DNA of 39,413 bases from contig JAFZMQ010000027.1 in the NCBI GenBank assembly GCA_017551095.1, forward strand, positions 1 to 39,413, in the 5' to 3' direction. The stretch comes from Clostridia bacterium. GTDB taxonomy: Bacteria > Bacillota > Clostridia > UBA1381. The notes beneath the pieces are model-generated. The model was not told where the DNA came from. It made no database searches and saw only the letters and a list, made by a program, of their open reading frames with translations. Below, piece by piece: positions 33,432 through 39,413 of this stretch. The position numbers and the translations under genes are program-made. Numbering within the stretch: the stretch's first letter is position 1; every line of letters begins with the position of its first letter.

Positions 33432-34919
33432 TTGAAAAAAATTTATAAATTTTTGGCATTCGATTTCGGTGCATCAAGCGGACGGGCAATGCTCGGAAAA
33501 TTTGACGGGGAAAAGATAGTTTTTGAAGAAAAACACAGATTTTCCAATGACCCTGTAACTGTAAACGGGGGGATGTATTGGGATGTTTTGAGGCTCTTCC
33601 ATGAAATAAAGCAAGGCATATTAAAGTGTGCAAATTCGGGAGATAAGGACATAGATTGTATAGGTATAGATACATGGGGTGTTGACTACGGATTTTTGGA
33701 CAAAAACGGAAAACTTTTGGGAAATCCGCATCATTACCGTGATACGAGAACCGACGGCATGTATGAAAAGGCATTTTCAATGGTTTCCAAAGAGGAAATT
33801 TTTGAAAAAACAGGTATCGCATTTAATTGGTTTAACACGCTTTATCAGCTTTTATCCGAAAAACTGTCGGGTGATGTATGTCTTGAAAATGCGGACAAAT
33901 TGCTCTTTATGCCCGACCTTTTCAATTATTTTTTGACGGGGGAAAAGCGTTGCGAATATACTATTGCGTCAACCTCACAAATGCTTGATTCAAAAAATCG
34001 CACATGGGCAAAAGACTTGCTGACTAAAATGGGATTGCCGACAGATATTTATGCAGATATGATAAACCCCGGTCAAAAAGTCGGCATTTTAAAGGAAGAA
34101 TTGGCAAAAGAACTCGGAGTAGAAAGAGTGCCGGTAATAGCGGTTGCATCTCATGATACTGCATCTGCGGTGGTATCGGTACCCGTAGAAAAAGGTGAAG
34201 ATTATATTTACATATCAAGCGGAACATGGTCGCTTATGGGCGTGGAGCTGGATAGCCCGATGGTCACCAAAGAGGCTATGACGCATAATTTCACAAATGA
34301 GGGCGGAGCAGAAAACAAGATTCGCTTCCTTAAAAATATTATGGGGCTTTGGCTCATTCAGGAATCACGCAGACAGTGGGACAGAGAGGGAACGCTCTTG
34401 TCCTTTGACGAGCTTGAATCGGAAGCAAGACAGGCAGAGCCTTTTGCAAGTCTTATAGACCCTGACAGGCAGGAATTCCAAACTCCCGGAAATATGCCCG
34501 AGAGAATACGGGAATTTTGCAGACAAACGGGACAAAAAGTGCCGCAGACTAAGGGTGAAATCATACGGGCAATTGCTGAAAGTCTTGCCTTTAAGTACAG
34601 ACACACGATAGAGGGCATGGAAGAAGTAACGGGCAAAAAGTACGGTGTTATCAATATAGTAGGCGGAGGAATCAAGGATAAGATGATTTGTGCGTTTACT
34701 GCAAACGCAACAAACCGCAAGGTTGTAACAGGTCCTGTTGAAGCAACCGCCATCGGAAATGTAATTATGCAAGGTATTGCGATGGGTGCGATAAAAGACC
34801 TTTATGAAGGCAGAAAAATCGTTAAAAAATCCTTCCCGACAGATGAATATATCCCGACAGACGCGGGTAGCTGGGATGCAGCATACGGAAAATGGAAGGA
34901 AATTTGCGGCATCAAATAG
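33432..34919 (+). CDS. rhaB: rhamnulokinase
   Basis: 495 aa of the FGGY carbohydrate kinase family; phosphorylates L-rhamnulose at C1. N-terminal phosphate-binding FDFGASSGRAMLG, IDTWGVDYGFLDKNGKLLGN, HYRDTRTDGM, HDTASAVVSVP, YISSGTWSLMGVE, and the C-terminal adenosine loop GGGIKDKMIC are as in RhaB. It starts at TTG (GGCGGTGA upstream); no ATG is available before the conserved N-terminus. It is alone here, without rhaA, rhaD or a regulator, so the rest of rhamnose catabolism must be elsewhere. A terminator follows immediately. Confidence 0.93.
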   Translation: MKKIYKFLAFDFGASSGRAMLGKFDGEKIVFEEKHRFSNDPVTVNGGMYWDVLRLFHEIKQGILKCANSGDKDIDCIGIDTWGVDYGFLDKNGKLLGNPHHYRDTRTDGMYEKAFSMVSKEEIFEKTGIAFNWFNTLYQLLSEKLSGDVCLENADKLLFMPDLFNYFLTGEKRCEYTIASTSQMLDSKNRTWAKDLLTKMGLPTDIYADMINPGQKVGILKEELAKELGVERVPVIAVASHDTASAVVSVPVEKGEDYIYISSGTWSLMGVELDSPMVTKEAMTHNFTNEGGAENKIRFLKNIMGLWLIQESRRQWDREGTLLSFDELESEARQAEPFASLIDPDRQEFQTPGNMPERIREFCRQTGQKVPQTKGEIIRAIAESLAFKYRHTIEGMEEVTGKKYGVINIVGGGIKDKMICAFTANATNRKVVTGPVEATAIGNVIMQGIAMGAIKDLYEGRKIVKKSFPTDEYIPTDAGSWDAAYGKWKEICGIK

Positions 34920-34948
34920 GCATATCCTAAAAAATAATCTCATAGTAT
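34919..34948 (+). promoter_or_regulatory. possible sigma-E promoter of sipL
   Basis: GGCATATC (34919-34926), 14-nt spacer, CATAGTAT (34941-34948); compare the mother-cell sigma-E pattern with an ATA-rich -35 and CATACAnT -10, six of eight here. The -10 lies in the 5' arm of the rhaB terminator. sipL homologues are sporulation genes, which fits. Inference from motif and position only. Confidence 0.45.
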
Positions 34949-34967
34949 TAACTATGGGATTATTTTT
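34932..34967 (+). terminator. terminator of rhaB
   Basis: AAATAATCTCATAGT (34932-34946)/ACTATGGGATTATTT (34951-34965), 15 bp with one G-U pair, then T. It ends only 15 nt before the sipL start codon, so sipL must be transcribed from a promoter in or after it, or by read-through. Confidence 0.9.
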
Positions 34968-34982
34968 ATGGGAGGATTTCAT

Positions 34983-36521
34983 ATGGAAGCAGAAATAGAG
35001 AGACAGAGCATAAATGTAGTAAAAACGGTTTATGAGGGTGAGATAAAAACAAATGCGGACGGAAACATTATAGTACCCGATTCAAAACCGGACATTTTAA
35101 AGGTTTGCGAAGTTACGGCAGAGCCGTATTTTACCGAAAAGCAGATTGAGGACGGCAAAATTACATTAAACGGAAGGGTAAGAATTAGTATTTTATATGT
35201 CCCGGAATGTGATGAAAAGGGCATTAAATCAATAAGCGGAAGCATGGAGTTTTGTGAAACGCTTAAAAGAAGTGAATTCAAAGATGACATGACGCTTTCA
35301 GCTTTTTGTGATGTTGACAAAATATCATATAAGGTGCTTAATTCCCGCAAAATCGGGATTGATACCAAAATCATAATCGGAATTTCGGTTTTCGCTAATG
35401 AAAAAAAGGATATTGCGGCAAATGTTTTGGCAGATAACGCACAGACCAAAAGCAAAGAATTAAAATTTATGGGAAGGCAGGATTGTGAGGAATATTCCTT
35501 TACGATAGATGAAGAAGTTGCATTTCCGCAAGGTAAAACGGCACAGGAGTTATTAAAGGCGGATGTGTGCATATTATCAAAGGAAAGCAGAGCGTTAGAC
35601 GGAAAGCTTGTGATAAAAGGAAAGCTTGGCATTTGCATTTTGTATGAGGACGCAGGTAAAAAATATAATCATCTTGATTGCGAAATACCCTTTACAGAGG
35701 TTTTTGACGCCCCGTTCCTTTTGGAAGACGAGGATGTTGATGTAAGCTATGAAATCTGTGAAACGGCATACGAACTTAAAAATAACGCACAGGACACATC
35801 ATCAATTTTGGTAAAAGCAGAAGTGGCCGTGTGTTTAAAAACCGACGGCGAGGAAAGTGTATCAGCACTTGACGATTGCTATTTTACCGATTCCAACTGC
35901 GACTTTTCCTGCGAAAAAATGGTAATGCAGTCGGTTGCCGAAAAAATAAGATTTTCCGCTGTAATAAAACAGCTTTTGCAAAAAGCGGAGGGATGCCCCG
36001 ATATTGCAGGTGTATATAAAGTCCAGGCAAAGCCTAACATAACCAAAACAGCAATTTCTGACGGAAAGCTTTCAGTTTCGGGCAAAATTCTTATGTGTGT
36101 ACTCTATCTGACAGATGATGAAAACACCCCGATAGCGTCGATAACGGAGGAGGAGCCGTTCAATTATGAAATCGACTGCGACGGCAGAATTTCAGAGGAC
36201 AGTAAGGCTATTTTAGGTGTTGAATGTGAACATATAAGCTACACAATAAGCTCAAAGGATTCCGTTGAGGTAAGGTGTGGGCTTATTATCACAGGCGAAA
36301 TAATAAATATTTTTGAGGAAACTGTCATTTCGGATATTACGGCAAAGCAGAGGGAAAGCGGTAAGAACGGAATAGTTGTATATTTTGTAAAAGACGGTGA
36401 CGGTCTTTGGGATATTGCAAAAAAATATCATGTAAAAACCGACAGTTTGCTTTCGGCAAACGGAAAAGATGCAGATGCATCTCTTGCGGCAGGGGAAAAA
36501 TTGATAATACCGCTTAATTAG
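34983..36521 (+). CDS. sipL: SipL-like spore coat morphogenesis protein (SPOCS/DUF3794 + LysM)
   Basis: 512 aa. Three SPOCS (DUF3794) repeats are visible: the first near residues 20-130 (DGNIIVPDSKPDILKVCEV), the second near 170-290, and the third near 310-445 (PDIAGVYKVQAKPNITKTAI), followed by a C-terminal LysM domain from ~465 (KDGDGLWDIAKKYHVKTDSL). This is the layout of Clostridioides difficile SipL, which binds SpoIVA and helps encase the forespore in coat. The ATG at 34983 has GGGAGGAT 5 nt upstream; an earlier ATG at 34968 precedes that site and is not used. It implies a spore former. Single gene between two terminators. Confidence 0.93.
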   Translation: MEAEIERQSINVVKTVYEGEIKTNADGNIIVPDSKPDILKVCEVTAEPYFTEKQIEDGKITLNGRVRISILYVPECDEKGIKSISGSMEFCETLKRSEFKDDMTLSAFCDVDKISYKVLNSRKIGIDTKIIIGISVFANEKKDIAANVLADNAQTKSKELKFMGRQDCEEYSFTIDEEVAFPQGKTAQELLKADVCILSKESRALDGKLVIKGKLGICILYEDAGKKYNHLDCEIPFTEVFDAPFLLEDEDVDVSYEICETAYELKNNAQDTSSILVKAEVAVCLKTDGEESVSALDDCYFTDSNCDFSCEKMVMQSVAEKIRFSAVIKQLLQKAEGCPDIAGVYKVQAKPNITKTAISDGKLSVSGKILMCVLYLTDDENTPIASITEEEPFNYEIDCDGRISEDSKAILGVECEHISYTISSKDSVEVRCGLIITGEIINIFEETVISDITAKQRESGKNGIVVYFVKDGDGLWDIAKKYHVKTDSLLSANGKDADASLAAGEKLIIPLN

Positions 36522-36523
36522 AG

Positions 36524-36552
36524 AAGCAAACGGCTTTTGCCGTTTGTTTTTT
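36524..36552 (+). terminator. terminator of sipL
   Basis: CAAACGGC (36527-36534)/GCCGTTTG (36539-36546), TTTT loop, then seven T. It begins 5 nt after the stop. Confidence 0.92.
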
Positions 36553-36565
36553 TATTATGTAGGAA

Positions 36566-36653
36566 ATTACAACATTTTGTTGTAATGACGAAATAACAAA
36601 ACAGCTACCTTGTACCCACGTCCGCAGACGGAGCTTCTATCAGAAGCTTTTTT
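36566..36653 (+). other. structured spacer upstream of cysE: dyad plus orphan terminator
   Basis: ATTACAACA-TTT-TGTTGTAAT (36566-36586) is a perfect 9-bp dyad. A small CGTC/GACG stem follows at 36619-36630. AGCTTCT-ATC-AGAAGCT plus six T (36632-36653) is an intrinsic terminator. No gene lies between sipL's own terminator and this one. It could be a second sipL terminator, the end of a short RNA, or an attenuator, although the good cysE promoter is downstream of it. No T-box motif is seen. Confidence 0.6.
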
Positions 36654-36686
36654 ACGCGAAAAAATGGCAAAAGATATTGTTTTTTT

Positions 36687-36715
36687 TTGACTGTTATAGT
36701 ATAATATACTATAAT
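36687..36715 (+). promoter_or_regulatory. cysE promoter overlapped by a 19-bp palindrome
   Basis: TTGACT (36687-36692), 17-nt spacer, TATAAT (36710-36715). The perfect dyad TATAGTATAATATACTATA (36695-36713) fills the spacer and enters the -10. This placement suggests repressor control, for instance by an Rrf2/CymR-like regulator of cysteine genes; the regulator is not in the window. Confidence 0.75.
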
Positions 36716-36736
36716 AGTTTTATGAGGTGATAGTGT

Positions 36737-37381
36737 ATGCTTTTTAAAAACATAGCATATGACATAGAAGCGGTTATGGACAGGGACCCTGCCGCCAGGA
36801 CTAAGGCAGAGGCGTTTTTTCTGTACCCGGGAGTTCGTGCGGTATTCTGGCATAGAGTAGCACACTTTTTTTATCGCCATAATTTAAAATTTTTGGCACG
36901 GTGGATTTCTCAGGTGACAAGATTTTGGACGGGGATTGAGATTCATCCGGGTGCAAAAATAGGAAAAGGACTTTTTATTGATCACGGAATGGGCGTGGTT
37001 ATAGGCGAAACGGCAGAAATAGGAGATAACTGTACCATTTATCAGGGTGTAACGCTTGGCGGAACAGGCACAGAAAAGGGCAAACGCCACCCGACCTTAG
37101 GCAATAATGTTATGGTAGGCTGCGGTGCGAAAATATTAGGACCGTTTACCGTCGGTGATAACTCAAAAATTGCGGCAGGGGCGGTTGTGCTGTCGGAAGT
37201 TCCGGCAAATTCTACCTGCGTCGGCGTTCCTGCAAGAATTGTCAAGCTTGAAGGCGTGAGGGTTGAATGTGATTTGGATCAGGTGACAGTTCCCGATCCG
37301 ATTTCGTCACAGCTTTGCACACTTTCGGTGCATATTGCAAAGCTTGAAAAGCAAATAAAAGAATTGGAAAAATCTGAATAA
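36737..37381 (+). CDS. cysE: serine O-acetyltransferase
   Basis: 214 aa, the short (EpsC-type) form. Makes O-acetylserine from Ser and acetyl-CoA, the first step of cysteine synthesis. The left-handed beta-helix core shows [20 protein letters not shown] (catalytic Asp-His), [32 protein letters not shown] and [22 protein letters not shown]-terminal coiled tail ([16 protein letters not shown]) follows. GAGGTGAT lies before the ATG. Its TAA stop is inside the left end of dispersed element C. The next gene, cysS, uses the cysteine produced; cysE-cysS pairing is typical of Firmicutes. Confidence 0.97.
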   Translation: MLFKNIAYDIEAVMDRDPAARTKAEAFFLYPGVRAVFWHRVAHFFYRHNLKFLARWISQVTRFWTGIEIHPGAKIGKGLFIDHGMGVVIGETAEIGDNCTIYQGVTLGGTGTEKGKRHPTLGNNVMVGCGAKILGPFTVGDNSKIAAGAVVLSEVPANSTCVGVPARIVKLEGVRVECDLDQVTVPDPISSQLCTLSVHIAKLEKQIKELEKSE

Positions 37382-37471
37382 AATTGCCCATCTCACCGCT
37401 TTTCACTCGGGGCGGTACAATCGTACAGCACCACTCGCTGTAAAGCGGTAATATGAACAATTTTCTTTCAG
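37374..37471. repeat. dispersed palindromic element, copy C
   Basis: 98 bp from CTGAATAAAATTG to CAATTTTCTTTCAG, identical at both ends to copy B. Inner ACCGCTTT pairs with AAAGCGGT, and the apical hairpin is GG-g-GC-g-GTAC-AATC-GTAC-a-GC-a-CC. The left end overlaps the last codons of cysE and supplies its stop. It ends 40 bp before cysS. Downstream of both B and C comes a similar TTTGTGnTnTTGG. Confidence 0.88.
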
Positions 37472-37511
37472 CTTTGGGTTTTGTGCTATTGGCACAGGAA
37501 GGAATGAGTAA

Positions 37512-38915
37512 ATGAGAATTTATAATACAATGACACGGCAAAAGGAAGAATTTGTGCCGCTTGAAACAGGAAAGGTGAAAATGTATTCCTGCGGTCCTAC
37601 CGTTTATGACTATTTTCATATCGGCAACGCAAGACCGTTTATCATTTTCGATACTTTAAGAAGATATTTGGAATATCTCGGCTATGAAGTCACTTTTGTT
37701 CAGAATTTTACCGATATAGACGATAAAATGATAAACCGTGCCAACAAAGAGGGAATAACGGTAAAAGAGCTTGGAGAGCGGTTTATTGCAGAATATTTTA
37801 AAGACGCCGAGGCACTTGGGATTAAACGGGCAACAATTCACCCGAAGGCAACCGAAAATATTGACGCAATAATCGACGTTGTAAAAAAGCTGGAAGAAAA
37901 GGGCTATGCCTACAATGTTGACGGAAATGTGTATTTCAGGACAAAAAAGTTTAAAGATTACGGAAAGCTTTCGCATCAGCCTCTTGATGAGCTTGAAGCA
38001 GGGGCAAGAATAGACATAAACGAGGGAAAAGAAGACCCGATGGATTTTGCACTCTGGAAAGCACAAAAAGAGGGTGAACCTGCATGGGAAAGCCCATGGG
38101 GAATGGGTAGACCCGGGTGGCACATTGAGTGTTCCGCCATGGTTAATGAGTATCTGGGTAACACGATAGACATTCATTCGGGCGGCAAGGACTTGATTTT
38201 CCCGCATCACGAAAATGAAATCGCCCAGTCGGAATGTGCAAACGGCTGTGAATTTGCACATTATTGGATGCATAACGGGTATATCAATATCGATAACCGA
38301 AAAATGAGCAAATCGCTTGGGAATTTCTTTACAATCAGGGATATTACCGAAAAATACGAACCGCAGGTAGTGAGATTTTTTATGCTTTCGGCACATTATC
38401 GAAGCCCCGTAAATTTCAGCGACACCCTTATGGCTCAGGCAAAATCGGCAATGGACAGGGTATATAACTGCATAGAAAACCTTGAATTTTTGAAAAAGAG
38501 TGCAATGGAAAAAGCCGCGTCAGATGATGAAAAGCTCCTTTTAGCAGAACTTGAAAAGGCAAAAAAACGCTTTTTGGACGCTATGGACGACGATTTAAAC
38601 ACGGCAGATGCAATTTCGGCAATTTTTGATATTGTTTCGGCAGCAAATAAGTGTTTTTCAGAAAACGGCGGAAATTCGCTTGAAGTCGTAGAAAAAACGC
38701 TGTCCTATATTCACGAGCTTGGCGACGTTTTAGGACTTTTTAAAGACAGACAAAAGTCGGCGTCAAAGGAAATCGAGGAGCTTATCGAAAAGCGAAATGA
38801 GGCAAGAAAGGCAAAAAATTATCAGGAGGCAGACCGTATCCGTGACGAGCTAAAAGCGAGAAATATCGAGCTTAAAGACACGCCGACGGGCGTAAAATGG
38901 TCATATATCAAATGA
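37512..38915 (+). CDS. cysS: cysteinyl-tRNA synthetase
   Basis: 467 aa, normal length. Class [21 protein letters not shown] carries the zinc Cys27 and the HIGH equivalent [13 protein letters not shown] and [12 protein letters not shown] hold further zinc ligands; [11 protein letters not shown] is KMSKS. The C-terminal helical anticodon-binding part ends [23 protein letters not shown] precedes the ATG. It overlaps mrnC by 4 nt (ATGA). No Cys-specific T-box is present upstream; the spacer holds element C instead. Confidence 0.98.
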   Translation: MRIYNTMTRQKEEFVPLETGKVKMYSCGPTVYDYFHIGNARPFIIFDTLRRYLEYLGYEVTFVQNFTDIDDKMINRANKEGITVKELGERFIAEYFKDAEALGIKRATIHPKATENIDAIIDVVKKLEEKGYAYNVDGNVYFRTKKFKDYGKLSHQPLDELEAGARIDINEGKEDPMDFALWKAQKEGEPAWESPWGMGRPGWHIECSAMVNEYLGNTIDIHSGGKDLIFPHHENEIAQSECANGCEFAHYWMHNGYINIDNRKMSKSLGNFFTIRDITEKYEPQVVRFFMLSAHYRSPVNFSDTLMAQAKSAMDRVYNCIENLEFLKKSAMEKAASDDEKLLLAELEKAKKRFLDAMDDDLNTADAISAIFDIVSAANKCFSENGGNSLEVVEKTLSYIHELGDVLGLFKDRQKSASKEIEELIEKRNEARKAKNYQEADRIRDELKARNIELKDTPTGVKWSYIK

Positions 38916-39301
38916 TGAAAAATCCGTCGGAATATTCGCCGCTTGTCCTTGCGTATATAGGCGATGCGGTGTATGAGGTATATACAAGGGAGCGGATACT
39001 CTCTGAAAACCCCGATTTACCCGCACATAAGCTCCATAAGGAAAATATAAAATATGTAAAAGCAAATGCACAAAGCAGAAGTGTTTCAGCGTTAGAAAAC
39101 ATGTTAACCGAGGAGGAAACGGCAGTTTTAAAGCGTGGAAGAAATGCAAAGTCCGGGACTAATCCCAAAAATGCGGATGTTTTGGACTATCGCAGGGCAA
39201 CAGGACTTGAAACGCTTTTTGGCTATCTCCACTTAAAAGGGGAGAAGGACAGGCTTTTTGAGCTTATGAAAACAGCATTTGACAATGCGAAAAATGATTA
39301 A
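38912..39301 (+). CDS. mrnC: Mini-ribonuclease III
   Basis: 129 aa: an RNase III catalytic domain without a dsRNA-binding domain. Trims 23S rRNA precursor ends. [20 protein letters not shown] bears the catalytic Asp, and [17 protein letters not shown] the partner Glu; [16 protein letters not shown] is typical. The ATG at 38912 overlaps the cysS stop as ATGA, with another ATG one codon later; no SD is seen, so translation is probably coupled. The cysS-mrnC order is conserved in Firmicutes. Confidence 0.95.
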   Translation: MMKNPSEYSPLVLAYIGDAVYEVYTRERILSENPDLPAHKLHKENIKYVKANAQSRSVSALENMLTEEETAVLKRGRNAKSGTNPKNADVLDYRRATGLETLFGYLHLKGEKDRLFELMKTAFDNAKND

Positions 39302-39318
39302 CAAGGAAAGGGATACAA

Positions 39319-39413
39319 ATGGAAGAAAGAAGAAAAATTGAACTTGCAATTATTGCAAATAAGGTGAGAAAAAATGCATTAACAGGCATATTTAACGCAA
39401 AGGCAGGACACCC
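39319..39413 (+). CDS. transketolase N-terminal subunit (partial, runs off the window)
   Basis: Only the first 31 codons are present, ending at FNAKAGHP. The helix ahead of the Lys/Ala-x-x-GHP motif is the usual start of split transketolase N-terminal subunits (thiamine diphosphate-binding half), where GHPGGSLS follows. AAAGGG lies 6-7 nt before the ATG, 17 nt after mrnC. The identification rests on a short segment. Confidence 0.7.
   Translation, partial: MEERRKIELAIIANKVRKNALTGIFNAKAGH

Noticed and set aside
36605-36625. A minus-strand stretch GTACAAGGTAGC resembling the end of 16S rRNA
   Set aside because: Only about a dozen bases match and the rest of the helix 45/anti-SD region is absent; chance similarity.
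37656-38396. A 246-codon open frame antisense to cysS
   Set aside because: Low-complexity shadow of a well-conserved synthetase; no initiation signals.

Overview
The window looks like chromosome of a low-to-moderate-GC, spore-forming anaerobe of the class Clostridia (Bacillota). Grounds: SD-driven genes with near-consensus sigma-A promoters, most with exactly 17-bp spacers; a SipL-type spore morphogenesis protein; three S-layer-homology (SLH) proteins; and Firmicutes gene orders (comEC-holA, truB-ribF, glmU..pth-mfd, nadD/yqeK..rsfS-leuS, cysE-cysS-mrnC). A Monoglobus-like or other gut clostridial lineage is possible, but species cannot be fixed from sequence reading alone.

Layout. 1-300: end of an rRNA operon (5S rRNA, tRNA-Asn, strong terminator). 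300-1000: a nested-palindrome element, then a small HTH regulator and a 77-aa unknown gene diverging from promoters whose -35 boxes overlap on one palindrome. 1000-3660: membrane protein, sodium:solute symporter, C_GCAxxG_C_C protein. 3656-6977 (minus): holA and comEC. 7057-16295: a run of housekeeping genes: alaS, truB, ribF, an acetyltransferase-only GlmU, pth and mfd. 16275-22398: envelope genes (parvulin lipoprotein, VanZ-like protein, a ~1000-aa SLH/GLUG-repeat protein, an SLH-M15 peptidase). 22398-22750: repeat-rich spacer. 22751-30140: typA, yhbY, a fused nadD-yqeK gene, an inserted two-gene cassette (secreted protein plus 67-aa peptide) with its own promoter and terminator, then rsfS and leuS. 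30140-36521: htpG, a third SLH protein (minus), rhamnulokinase, sipL. 36521-39413: cysE, cysS, mrnC and the start of a transketolase N-terminal subunit.

Themes. Most genes serve translation (four tRNA synthetases or tRNA-modifying enzymes, pth, yhbY, rsfS, typA), DNA repair and uptake (mfd, comEC, holA), or the cell surface. The items least explained by known families are: (i) an ~85-98 bp imperfect-palindromic element present in three dispersed intergenic copies (before typA, htpG and cysS), with conserved internal pairing; (ii) a 55-bp tandem repeat abutting one copy; (iii) the secreted-protein/small-peptide cassette lying between nadD-yqeK and rsfS; (iv) GlmU lacking its uridylyltransferase half; (v) a possible sigma-E promoter of sipL lying inside the rhaB terminator.
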